DNA from: an uncultured Haemophilus sp.
Lineage (GTDB): Bacteria; Pseudomonadota; Gammaproteobacteria; Enterobacterales; Pasteurellaceae
Direction: 5' to 3'
NCBI GenBank assembly: GCA_902482195.1
Contig: CABSZQ010000079.1
Span: 1-6,444 of the forward strand
DNA: 6,444 nucleotides
In this document: positions 1 through 6,046 of the stretch, piece after piece
Position numbering within the stretch: the stretch's first letter is position 1
How the letters are laid out: every line of letters begins with the position of its first letter
Notes under the pieces: generated by a model
The model's database searches: none
Told to the model about the DNA's origin: nothing
Seen by the model: only the letters and a program-made list of their open reading frames with translations
Translations under genes and position numbers: made by a program

Positions 1-615
1 GGTCTGAATTTTGGCGTGATTGAAGCCTTGCGTGCATTACGTCCTGAAGCCCGTTTTTTAGAATTAGTTCACCGTTTAGACAGAGATACATCAGGCATTT
101 TATTGGTGGCGAAGAAACGCTCTGCCTTACGCAACTTACACGAACAACTTCGTGTTAAAACGGTACAAAAAGATTATCTCGCACTCGTACGTGGACAATG
201 GCAATCTCATGTAAAAGTCGTACAAGCGCCTCTATTAAAAAATGAGCTGGCCAGTGGTGAACGCATCGTTAAAGTCAGTGAACAAGGCAAACCTTCAGAA
301 ACGCGATTTGCTATTGAAGAACGCTATCAAAATGCGACCTTAGTGAAAGCATCCCCTGTAACGGGACGAACTCATCAGATCCGAGTTCATACTCAATATG
401 CAGGCCACCCAATTGCATTAGATGATAAATACGGTGATAAAGAATTCGATAAATATATGCAAGATATCGGGCTTAATCGCTTGTTTTTACATGCGTTTTC
501 TATTCGCTTTGTGCACCCTAAAACGGGTGAAACATTACGTTTCAATGCACAACTAGATGAAAAAATGAAAACAATTCTGAAAAAACTGCGTGAAAGCAAA
601 GAGATAAACCCATAG
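1..615 (+). CDS. rluC: 23S rRNA pseudouridine synthase RluC, 5'-truncated by window edge
   Basis: RluC converts uridines 955, 2504 and 2580 of 23S rRNA to pseudouridine (known for the E. coli enzyme). The reading frame is open from the first base, so the gene begins upstream. The GTG at 16-18 is internal, because the codons before it (GLNFG) match the family. About 204 residues are visible. By comparison with the roughly 319-residue E. coli protein, some 117 residues are missing, including the S4 RNA-binding domain. The catalytic motif HRLDRDTSG is at visible residues 24-32, and the catalytic Asp of HRLD is encoded at 79-81. Further family motifs are QKDYLALVRGQW, GKPSETRF, and GRTHQIRVHTQYAGHPI with the RNA-contacting Arg-Thr-His-Gln. 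The C-terminus is complete, ending at TAG 613-615. The hfq promoter begins at this stop codon. No terminator is visible after the gene, so some readthrough into hfq is possible. Confidence 0.96.
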   Translation, partial: GLNFGVIEALRALRPEARFLELVHRLDRDTSGILLVAKKRSALRNLHEQLRVKTVQKDYLALVRGQWQSHVKVVQAPLLKNELASGERIVKVSEQGKPSETRFAIEERYQNATLVKASPVTGRTHQIRVHTQYAGHPIALDDKYGDKEFDKYMQDIGLNRLFLHAFSIRFVHPKTGETLRFNAQLDEKMKTILKKLRESKEINP

Positions 616-641
616 ACAAGAAAAATGTTTATTGCTATATT
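613..641 (+). promoter_or_regulatory. predicted sigma-70 promoter of hfq
   Basis: A -35 element TAGACA (613-618) and a -10 element TATATT (636-641) each match the consensus at 5 of 6 positions and are separated by 17 bases. A TG one base before the -10 (633-634) makes it an extended -10. Transcription would start near 648 and give a leader of about 54 bases before hfq. The -35 overlaps the rluC stop codon. Predicted from sequence only. Confidence 0.6.
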
Positions 642-682
642 TGATGACGGAGACAACTCGTTTCTATCATTAATTAACATAT

Positions 683-701
683 AACAACAAAGGATAGCAA
701 A
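683..701 (+). promoter_or_regulatory. hfq ribosome binding site with A-R-N repeats (possible Hfq self-binding site)
   Basis: AAGGA at 690-694 lies 7 bases before the hfq ATG and is a good Shine-Dalgarno sequence. It is flanked by A-R-N triplets: AAC AAC AAA at 683-691 and AGC AAA at 696-701. A-R-N triplets are the motif bound by the distal face of enterobacterial Hfq. E. coli Hfq is known to repress its own translation by binding its leader. The same control here is inference. Confidence 0.5.
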
Positions 702-986
702 ATGGCAAAAGGACAATCATTACAAGATCCTTATTTGAATGCGTTACGCCGTGAACGTATTCCTGTTTCGATTTATCTCGTTAATGGGATTAAATTACAG
801 GGTCAAATCGAATCATTCGACCAATTCGTGATTTTATTAAAAAACACGGTTAATCAAATGGTGTACAAACACGCAATTTCGACTGTGGTTCCAGCACGTT
901 CTGTTTCTCACCACAATAATAATGGCGGTCATCATGCAGCACAAACTTCTGATGCTGTAGCGGAAGTAGAAACACAAGCAGAATAA
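702..986 (+). CDS. hfq: RNA chaperone Hfq
   Basis: Hfq is a hexameric Sm-like protein that binds small regulatory RNAs and mRNAs, promotes their pairing and recruits RNase E. The 94-residue product (E. coli Hfq has 102) keeps the core at identical numbering. Proximal-face residues are Q8, D9, F42, K56 and H57 (YKHAIST is the Sm2 signature). Distal-face residues are Y25, G29, I30 and K31. The rim has R16, R17 and R19. After residue 66 comes a disordered tail with HHNNNGGHH and an acidic tip (D84, E88, E90, E94), the part that in E. coli competes with RNA and aids release. The ATG at 702 has an AAGGA ribosome binding site and the [10 protein letters not shown] start typical of the family. hfq here follows rluC rather than miaA, the usual enterobacterial neighbour. 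hflX follows after 9 bases in the same frame, suggesting co-transcription. Confidence 0.98.
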   Translation: MAKGQSLQDPYLNALRRERIPVSIYLVNGIKLQGQIESFDQFVILLKNTVNQMVYKHAISTVVPARSVSHHNNNGGHHAAQTSDAVAEVETQAE

Positions 987-995
987 TTCTGTTCA

Positions 996-2351
996 ATGAA
1001 TGATTTCATCAATTTAAGTGCGGTTGAAAATTCACCTGAAGTTTCAACCGCACTTTCGTCATCTAAAACAGGCGACAATAGCCCATCGGCAAAAGATAAA
1101 GCGGTTGTCGTGCATGTTTTCTTTTCTCAAAATAAAAACATTGAAGATCTGCAAGAATTCCAACTTTTAGCGGAATCTGCTAATGTTGAGATTTTACAAA
1201 TCATCACCACAAGCCGAGCGACACCACAAGCAAAATATTTTATCGGTGAGGGGAAAGCACAAGAAATTGCGGATGCAGTAAAAGCCTTAGATGCCGATGT
1301 TGTTTTGGTGAATCATCAATTAACCCCTGCACAAACCCGTAATTTAGAAAGCATCTTCCAATGCCGCGTAGTGGATCGCACTGGGGTGATTTTAGATATC
1401 TTTGCTCAACGAGCCCGCTCGCACGAAGGAAAATTACAAGTTGAATTAGCTCAGCTTAAGCATTTATCCACTCGATTAGTCCGCCGAAAAACAGGTTTAG
1501 ATCAGCAAAAAGGTGCGGTTGGATTACGTGGTCCAGGGGAAACGCAATTAGAAACGGATCGCCGTTTAATCAAGGTGCGTATTGCGCAGTTGCAAAATCG
1601 TTTAGCGAAAGTCGAAAAACAACGCAACCAAAATCGCCAAACCCGACAAAAAGCGGATATTCCGACCATTTCCTTAGTGGGTTATACCAATGCGGGGAAA
1701 TCGACACTATTCAATTTCATCACGCAAGCCAATGTCTATGCAGCGGATCAGCTTTTTGCTACCCTCGATCCCACATTAAGACGTTTACAAATTCAAGATG
1801 TTGGTACGGCCATTCTCGCCGATACCGTTGGTTTCGTTCGCCAACTTCCCCATGATTTGGTTTCCGCTTTTAAATCTACCTTGCAAGAAACGGTAGAAGC
1901 TAGTTTGTTATTGCACGTCATCGATGCGGCAGACGCTCGAAAGATCGAAAATATTGAAGCCGTAAATTTAGTGTTGGAAGAAATTAAGGCTGATAAAGTA
2001 CCTGCATTGTTGGTGTATAACAAAATTGATTTATTGGAAAATGTGGCGCCTCATATTGAATATGATGACGAGAATAAGCCCGTTGCCGTTTACCTTTCAG
2101 CACATTCAGGTGAAGGATTAGATCTACTGCTTGAAGCCATTAAAGTGCGGTTGAAAAATGAGATACTTTCTTTCACCCTCACGCTGCTCCCACAAGAGGG
2201 AAAAATTCGCCACGCGCTCTATCAGTTAGATAGCATTCGTCACGAACAAATTTCAGATGAGGGGGAATTTATCCTCAATATACAAATTGATAAAGTCGAA
2301 TGGCTCAAACTTTGTAAACAATTTCCTAAACTGTCAGAAATTATTTACTAA
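996..2351 (+). CDS. hflX: GTPase HflX (ribosome-splitting / rescue factor)
   Basis: HflX is a translation-factor GTPase that binds the 50S subunit and splits stalled 70S ribosomes under stress. The 451-residue product has the HflX N-terminal domain with its signature [12 protein letters not shown] at 179-190, followed by a coiled-coil linker rich in Lys, Arg and Gln (about 191-218). The GTPase domain has G1 GYTNAGKST (229-237), FATLDPT (254-260) in the G2 region, G3 DTVG (276-279), G4 NKID (342-345) and G5 SAHSG (368-372), then a C-terminal domain ending at TAA 2349-2351. The protein is about 25 residues longer at the N-terminus than E. coli HflX. The extension (about residues 1-33) is rich in Ser, Ala, Asp and Asn and is encoded across an uptake-signal hairpin. 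ATG 996 is the only plausible start: it follows the in-frame hfq stop, and the next candidate (GTG 1110) would cut into the conserved first strand AVVVHVFF. No Shine-Dalgarno is evident, so coupling to hfq translation is likely. The 3' end overlaps tyrR. Confidence 0.96.
   Translation: MNDFINLSAVENSPEVSTALSSSKTGDNSPSAKDKAVVVHVFFSQNKNIEDLQEFQLLAESANVEILQIITTSRATPQAKYFIGEGKAQEIADAVKALDADVVLVNHQLTPAQTRNLESIFQCRVVDRTGVILDIFAQRARSHEGKLQVELAQLKHLSTRLVRRKTGLDQQKGAVGLRGPGETQLETDRRLIKVRIAQLQNRLAKVEKQRNQNRQTRQKADIPTISLVGYTNAGKSTLFNFITQANVYAADQLFATLDPTLRRLQIQDVGTAILADTVGFVRQLPHDLVSAFKSTLQETVEASLLLHVIDAADARKIENIEAVNLVLEEIKADKVPALLVYNKIDLLENVAPHIEYDDENKPVAVYLSAHSGEGLDLLLEAIKVRLKNEILSFTLTLLPQEGKIRHALYQLDSIRHEQISDEGEFILNIQIDKVEWLKLCKQFPKLSEIIY
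1016..1055 (+). terminator. inverted pair of uptake signal sequences forming a hairpin; possible attenuator inside hflX
   Basis: AAGTGCGGT at 1016-1024 and its reverse complement ACCGCACTT at 1047-1055 are the cores of a perfect 14-bp stem (1016-1029 with 1042-1055). Inside it an A-G mismatch is followed by three more pairs (TTC 1031-1033 with GAA 1038-1040) closing an ACCT loop. Only a short T run follows (TTT then CG), so termination would probably be partial. Paired uptake signals serving as terminators are known in Haemophilus. Here the hairpin falls within the first 20 codons of hflX, 30 bases past hfq. Confidence 0.55.
2143..2151 (+). repeat. DNA uptake signal sequence (USS), Haemophilus type
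   Basis: Exact AAGTGCGGT on the plus strand, inside hflX. It is followed by TGAAAAAT, which fits the AT-rich extension of the Haemophilus uptake signal. It is recognised during natural transformation. Confidence 0.85.
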
Positions 2352-3291
2352 TACCGTATTGTTTTAATTTATTGGCGATCGCCGTGTGTGATACGCCTAA
2401 TCGTTGTGCCAATTTTCGCGTACTTGGATACTGGGCATAAAACGCGCGCAATACACTCGCCTCATATTGTCCCATGATCTCATCAAGCGTTTGCTCACCA
2501 AAATCATCCACAGAAATGACCGAACTTTGTATAGGTTTTAAATTTAAACTTTCAATATCAAGCTGATTATTCTTCGCTAAGGAACAGGCACGATACAAGA
2601 CATTGTATAGTTCTCGCACATTACCTTGCCAAGGCTGACTTTTTAAATAATTTAAAAAATTAGCATCATATTGCGGCATTGAAATCTTAAGCTGTGTGCT
2701 GATTTCTTGTAAAAAACCTTCGGTTAAAGGCTGAATGTCCTCCACTCGCTCACGCAATGGCGGCACATTTAGTGCTAAAACATTTAAACGATGGAATAAA
2801 TCACTGCGTAATTTCCCTTGTTCTAACAGTTTTTCCATCGGTTCTTGTGAAGTACAAATCACACGAACATTTGCATGATGTTCTTTTTCTTCACCTACTC
2901 GACGGAAAGAACCATCGGTTAAAAAACGTAATAATTTTGCCTGTAAACTTAATGAAAGCTCAGCAATACCGTCCAGCAATACCGTGCCTTCGTTAGCATA
3001 TTCAAAAAAACCGATGGTTTCACTGTCACCCACTTTACGCCCAAACATTTCGCTTTCCGCATCTTCATCCGGCAACCCTGCACAATTTACCGCAATGAAT
3101 TTTTTCTCACGGCGCAAGCTCGCAAAATGGCAAGCTTTGGCTAATAAGTCTTTACCCGTGCCCGTTTCACCTTGAATTAAAAGCGGCACATCAAACATCG
3201 CAAAACGTTGTGCATTTTCGACCGCACTTTTCATGGAAAGGCTTTGAGTGACAAAGCAAGAGAAAGGATCTTGTGGATTAAATGTCAGCAT
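2341..3291 (-). CDS. tyrR: TyrR, transcriptional regulator of aromatic amino acid genes (short form)
   Basis: TyrR binds TGTAAA-N6-TTTACA boxes and, with tyrosine and ATP, represses aromatic amino acid synthesis and transport genes. The 316-residue product matches the central and C-terminal parts of E. coli TyrR (513 residues). It lacks the N-terminal ACT and PAS region needed for activation, as does the characterised H. influenzae TyrR of similar length. Visible motifs are Walker A GETGTGKD (41-48), a Walker B region TVLLDG (103-108) with Gly where the usual Glu follows Asp, a Phe-His-Arg-Leu-Asn segment at 166-170 with conserved arginines 162 and 168, WQGNVREL (221-228), and a C-terminal helix-turn-helix ending in [17 protein letters not shown]. 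The sigma-54 contact loop GAFTGA is absent, as in other TyrR proteins. The start at 3289-3291 fits the H. influenzae-length protein and lies about 27 bases from the predicted transcription start. Its ribosome binding site is weak. The gene stands alone, converging on hflX. Confidence 0.94.
   Translation of the reverse strand: MLTFNPQDPFSCFVTQSLSMKSAVENAQRFAMFDVPLLIQGETGTGKDLLAKACHFASLRREKKFIAVNCAGLPDEDAESEMFGRKVGDSETIGFFEYANEGTVLLDGIAELSLSLQAKLLRFLTDGSFRRVGEEKEHHANVRVICTSQEPMEKLLEQGKLRSDLFHRLNVLALNVPPLRERVEDIQPLTEGFLQEISTQLKISMPQYDANFLNYLKSQPWQGNVRELYNVLYRACSLAKNNQLDIESLNLKPIQSSVISVDDFGEQTLDEIMGQYEASVLRAFYAQYPSTRKLAQRLGVSHTAIANKLKQYGISK
3221..3229 (-). repeat. DNA uptake signal sequence (USS)
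   Basis: Exact AAGTGCGGT on the minus strand, in the 5' part of tyrR. With the following CGAAAAT it encodes Ser-Ala-Val-Glu-Asn, the same five residues encoded by the extended signal at the start of hflX. Confidence 0.85.
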
Positions 3292-3324
3292 AAAATAAGC
3301 TCAATTTTATTGAATGATGCCGAT

Positions 3325-3353
3325 ATGATAGGAAGTTTATTGATATGTGTAAA
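3325..3353 (-). promoter_or_regulatory. predicted sigma-70 promoter of tyrR
   Basis: Read on the minus strand, the -35 is TTTACA (3348-3353) and the -10 is TATCAT (3325-3330). Each matches the consensus at 5 of 6 positions and they are 17 bases apart. The start would fall near 3318, giving a leader of about 27 bases. The -35 is one half of the TyrR box. Confidence 0.65.
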
Positions 3354-3365
3354 GATAAATTTACA
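3348..3365 (-). promoter_or_regulatory. perfect TyrR box (operator) over the tyrR promoter
   Basis: The plus strand reads TGTAAAGATAAATTTACA, an exact match to the E. coli TyrR consensus TGTAAA-N6-TTTACA. Partial symmetry continues outward (TAT at 3344-3346 with ATA at 3367-3369). The half at 3348-3353 is the -35 hexamer of the tyrR promoter, so bound TyrR would block RNA polymerase. E. coli tyrR is known to be autorepressed through boxes at its own promoter. Confidence 0.8.
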
Positions 3366-3368
3366 TAT

Positions 3369-3397
3369 AAAAAGGGCAATCCTTGACTGCCCTTTTT
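3369..3397 (-). terminator. Rho-independent terminator of the siderophore importer operon
   Basis: A 10-bp perfect stem (AAAAAGGGCA at 3369-3378 with TGCCCTTTTT at 3388-3397) encloses a 9-base loop. On the minus strand it ends in a run of five T followed by ATAT. It starts 14 bases after the stop codon of the binding-protein gene. The A and T flanks would let it work in both directions. It also insulates tyrR from the operon. Confidence 0.9.
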
Positions 3398-3411
3398 CAT
3401 GATTTTTTGTA

Positions 3412-4320
3412 TTATTTTTTCACTGCACGCTCAAGTTCTTGTGCGATGATTTCCATGCTTTCTAAGCCACCAAACGCAAGATACCAATTGGCTGCATCAA
3501 GGTACACAATGTGTCCATCTTTATACGCTTTGGTTTGTTTGATGATATCGTTATCCAATACTTTTTGTGCATTGTTGGCTTTTTCTGTAATGGCCGCTGT
3601 ACGATCCACTACGAGTAAAAAGTCTGGATTTTTTTCTAAGATATATTCAAAACCAACGCTTTGTCCATGCGTAGACGATTTGATGCTGTCATCAATCGGT
3701 TTAAAACCAAATTTTTGATACACCATACCATAACGAGAACCATCACCAAAGGCACTGATTTTACTTTCATTGACAAGTACCAATAAGGCGGTTTTGTCTT
3801 TCGCATCTTTGGCGACTTGGTCAATCTTACTTTCTAATGCTGAAAGTTTTTCTTTCGCAACATTTTCTTTACCAAAGATCTGACCAAGTGCGGTCACATT
3901 TTGTTGAAAACTCGGGTAGTAATTGTTGTAGTCATTTTCAACATTAAATACTGGCGCAATTTCTTTAAATTTGTCGATCATTTTTTCTTGACGTTTAGAC
4001 GCAATGATCAAATCCGGATTGAGTTCGTTGATTTGCTCCAATGATTGTTCTTTCAAATCACCGACATTCTTATATTTTTTGTCTGCAAATTCTGAAAGAT
4101 AGGTTGGAATTTTTCCGCTTTGTGGGAAGCCCACAATTTTATCTTGCACACCTAATGCACGAAGCGTATCTGCCGCCCCAAAATCAAGCACAATGACACG
4201 CTGTGGATTTTGTGGCACAACCTGTTTTCCAGCGGCATTTTCAACGGTAATATCCGCCGCTTGTGCAATACCAGCAAATGCAAAGAGTGAAAGCGCTAAA
4301 GTTGATAATGTTTTTTTCAT
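3412..4320 (-). CDS. periplasmic iron-siderophore binding protein, CeuE/FatB/YclQ/VctP type
   Basis: This is the likely substrate-binding subunit of the iron-siderophore ABC importer, delivering the ferric complex from the periplasm to the two permeases. The 302-residue product begins with a signal peptide (Lys-Lys, hydrophobic 5-18, cleavage probably after AQA at 19-21). There is no lipobox Cys, so it should be soluble rather than a lipoprotein as in Campylobacter CeuE. Two lobes follow with the usual start VVPQNPQRVIVLDFG. By position, H218 and Y280 correspond to the CeuE histidine and tyrosine that complete iron coordination for tetradentate catecholate ligands. R110, R196 (in GDGSRYG) and R240 (in DRTAAI) match the arginines that hold the catechol oxygens. 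These correspondences are from memory, without an alignment. AAGGAA at 4327-4332 is a strong ribosome binding site. It is the last gene of the operon, before the terminator, as ceuE and yclQ are. The true ligand cannot be read from sequence. Confidence 0.9.
   Translation of the reverse strand: MKKTLSTLALSLFAFAGIAQAADITVENAAGKQVVPQNPQRVIVLDFGAADTLRALGVQDKIVGFPQSGKIPTYLSEFADKKYKNVGDLKEQSLEQINELNPDLIIASKRQEKMIDKFKEIAPVFNVENDYNNYYPSFQQNVTALGQIFGKENVAKEKLSALESKIDQVAKDAKDKTALLVLVNESKISAFGDGSRYGMVYQKFGFKPIDDSIKSSTHGQSVGFEYILEKNPDFLLVVDRTAAITEKANNAQKVLDNDIIKQTKAYKDGHIVYLDAANWYLAFGGLESMEIIAQELERAVKK
3886..3894 (+). repeat. DNA uptake signal sequence (USS)
   Basis: Exact AAGTGCGGT on the plus strand, antisense to the binding-protein gene, where its complement encodes Thr-Ala-Leu. 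Confidence 0.85.
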
Positions 4321-4326
4321 GAAGAT

Positions 4327-4332
4327 TTCCTT
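4327..4332 (-). promoter_or_regulatory. ribosome binding site of the binding-protein gene
   Basis: AAGGAA on the minus strand lies 6 bases before the ATG at 4318-4320, within the 14-base gap after the ATPase gene. It is the clearest ribosome binding site inside the operon, which fits the need for more binding protein than transporter subunits. Confidence 0.7.
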
Positions 4333-4334
4333 AT

Positions 4335-5096
4335 TTATCTAAAATAAACGGCAATTTTATGGTCGTCGATATCCTGAATCGGAATCGCCATGTCATAAAT
4401 ATCTTGTAATACGGTTGATTGCATAATGTGGTTAACTTCACCTTGTTGGACTAATTTTCCATTTTTCATGGCAACAATGTAGTCGGAATAACAGGAGGCG
4501 AAATTAATATCATGAATCACAATCACCACGGTTTTGTTGAGTTCTGTCGCTAATTTACGCAAAACTTGCATGATCTGCACAGAATGCTTCATATCCAGAT
4601 TATTTAATGGTTCATCCAACAAAATATAATCGGTATCTTGTGCAAGTGTCATCGCAATATAAGCACGTTGTCGCTGCCCACCACTTAAGTTATCGATGTA
4701 TTGATGACGAATATCATCTAAATTCATATAGGCAATGGCATTATCAATAAAAGTGCGGTCAGTTTGGGTTAAGTTTCCTTTGCTATAAGGGAAACGCCCA
4801 AAAGCGACTAAATCTTCAATAGTTAAACGCAGATTAATGTTGTTCGTTTGCTTTAAGATCGCAAGCTGTTTAGCAATATCGCAACTTTTTTTGCGATTGA
4901 GCAATTCACCGTTGAGATATACATCTCCACTATCAGCACTTAACAAACGGCTAATAATAGACAATACCGTACTCTTCCCCGCGCCATTCGGCCCGATAAA
5001 AGACGTAATTTTCCCCGTAGGAATGGTAAGGGACACATTATCCACCACCTTTTTGCTTCCGTAACTTTTAGTAATATTGCGAATTTCTATTGCCAT
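4335..5096 (-). CDS. iron-siderophore ABC transporter ATP-binding protein, CeuD/FatE/YclP/VctC type
   Basis: This is the cytoplasmic ATPase that powers the importer. The 253-residue product is a complete ABC domain: Walker A GPNGAGKST (35-43), Q-loop Gln 83, signature LSGGQRQRA (137-145), Walker B YILLDEP (157-163), D-loop NNLD (165-168) and H-loop His 195 in VIHD. NNLDMKHSVQIM after Walker B and GRFPYSKG at 100-107 are typical of the FecE / FepC branch for siderophores and vitamin B12. The start ATG at 5094-5096 lies inside the last codons of the upstream permease (10-bp overlap: ATGGCAATAG), and the ribosome binding site is poor, so translation is probably coupled. The binding-protein gene follows after 14 bases. 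The family is certain; the substrate is inferred from the neighbours. Confidence 0.93.
   Translation of the reverse strand: MAIEIRNITKSYGSKKVVDNVSLTIPTGKITSFIGPNGAGKSTVLSIISRLLSADSGDVYLNGELLNRKKSCDIAKQLAILKQTNNINLRLTIEDLVAFGRFPYSKGNLTQTDRTFIDNAIAYMNLDDIRHQYIDNLSGGQRQRAYIAMTLAQDTDYILLDEPLNNLDMKHSVQIMQVLRKLATELNKTVVIVIHDINFASCYSDYIVAMKNGKLVQQGEVNHIMQSTVLQDIYDMAIPIQDIDDHKIAVYFR
4751..4759 (+). repeat. DNA uptake signal sequence (USS)
   Basis: Exact AAGTGCGGT on the plus strand, antisense to the ATPase gene. Confidence 0.85.
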
Positions 5097-6046
5097 TTTT
5101 TGTTTGCTCTTAATAACAAATAAATAAAGTACACACCGCCGACAAAATTAACGATGATGCTTAATGTCGTGCGGAACGTAAAAATATGGGTCACTAATAA
5201 TTGCCCTAAAACCAAGGTTATAATGGAAATTAACATCGCGGCAGGGATGAGTACCTTGTGACGATAATCACGAACAAATTCAAAGGTCACATTCATCACC
5301 AATAACCCCAGGAAAGTAAGTGGACCAACAAGTGCGGTCGACACTGACGTTAAAATTGCCACGAGAATTAATAGGACTTTTAAGGTCTTTTGATAATCGA
5401 TACCTAAGTTAATGGCATTTTCTCGCCCTAACGCCAACACATCAAAGCAATGCCAATATTTCAAACTGAAAACAATCGTCGACACTAAAATGGCTAATGC
5501 GACCCACAAGATTTGTGTATTGATTCGGTTGAAACTTGCAAAGCCAATATCTTGAGCGATCTGGAATTCATTTGGGTCAATCAACACTTCCATAAACGTC
5601 GTTAAGCTACCAAAGAAGGTGCCGAAAATAATCCCGACAAGCAACAAGAAGAAAATATTTTGGTTTTCTTTCTTAAACAGGAAATGATAAAGCACTAATG
5701 AAAACGCCATCATTAATCCCGTACACAAGACAAACAATGCAATCGAATTCATGGAAAGCAATGTGCTCGAACCGAAAAGGAAAATAATCGTTGTTTGAAT
5801 CAGCAAATACAGTGAATCTAAACCTAAAATACTCGGTGTGAGAATTCGGTTATTCACGACCGTTTGGAAAATCATCGTAGCGAGTGCAATTGCCGCGCCT
5901 GTAATCACAATCGCAATTAAGGATAAGGCACGATTTTCCAAGGCATATTGCCAACGATTTGGTAAGTTGTAGCCTAAATAGAGTGCAAGAGAAACAATGG
6001 CTAACAACGACAATACAATCAGTTGAGAAGAAGATTTCTTAGCCAT
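5087..6046 (-). CDS. iron-siderophore ABC transporter permease, FecCD family (CeuC/FatC/YclO/VctG type)
   Basis: This is the second inner-membrane subunit, pairing with the product of the gene before it to form the channel. The 319 residues are very hydrophobic. Membrane segments can be seen at about 8-26, 40-62, 74-92, 100-122, 131-152, 178-196, 221-240, 242-258, 266-287 and 294-313, giving the ten-helix plan of BtuC-like permeases. LALGRENAINLGIDY (204-218) matches the cytoplasmic coupling region for the ATPase, and GPLTFLGLLVMN (241-252) matches the family's G-P-x-x-F-x-G-L motif. The usual Pro after this motif is absent, which I recall as typical of the CeuC/FatC branch. The ATG at 6044-6046 overlaps the stop of the upstream permease by 8 bp (ATGGCTAA), and the TAG stop overlaps the ATPase start. 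Translational coupling is likely. Confidence 0.91.
   Translation of the reverse strand: MAKKSSSQLIVLSLLAIVSLALYLGYNLPNRWQYALENRALSLIAIVITGAAIALATMIFQTVVNNRILTPSILGLDSLYLLIQTTIIFLFGSSTLLSMNSIALFVLCTGLMMAFSLVLYHFLFKKENQNIFFLLLVGIIFGTFFGSLTTFMEVLIDPNEFQIAQDIGFASFNRINTQILWVALAILVSTIVFSLKYWHCFDVLALGRENAINLGIDYQKTLKVLLILVAILTSVSTALVGPLTFLGLLVMNVTFEFVRDYRHKVLIPAAMLISIITLVLGQLLVTHIFTFRTTLSIIVNFVGGVYFIYLLLRANKKWQ
5330..5338 (+). repeat. DNA uptake signal sequence (USS)
   Basis: Exact AAGTGCGGT on the plus strand, antisense to the permease gene. Its complement encodes the Thr-Ala-Leu at residues 237-239, just before the GPLTFLGLL motif. Confidence 0.85.

Noticed and set aside
16..18. GTG as the start of rluC
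   Set aside because: The frame is open to base 1 and the preceding residues match RluC. The gene is simply cut by the window.
393..716. Minus-strand open frame antisense to rluC and the hfq leader, and similar open frames antisense to hflX, tyrR and the importer genes
   Set aside because: They lie opposite well-conserved genes, have no ribosome binding sites and resemble no protein I recognise. They are shadows of the real genes.
1110..1112. GTG as an alternative hflX start that would avoid the hairpin
   Set aside because: It falls inside the conserved first strand (AVVVHVFF, matching AVLVHIYF in E. coli), so the product would lose part of the domain. No ribosome binding site precedes it.
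2320..2342. AATTTC / GAAATT hairpin near the hflX-tyrR overlap as a terminator
   Set aside because: The stem is only 6 bp, AT-rich, with an 11-base loop and no proper T run. It could easily be chance.
2374..2383. Perfect palindrome GGCGATCGCC
   Set aside because: It lies in the conserved helix-turn-helix coding part of tyrR (IAN codons) and occurs once. There is nothing to suggest a site.
3292..3368. Fur box between tyrR and the importer
   Set aside because: No sequence close to the 19-base Fur consensus is present, and this is the downstream end of the importer. A Fur site would be expected beyond 6444.
2341..4320. A functional link between TyrR and siderophore uptake
   Set aside because: Catechol siderophores derive from the aromatic pathway, which makes the link tempting. 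However, a strong terminator separates the units and the TyrR box serves tyrR. Neighbourhood alone does not support it.
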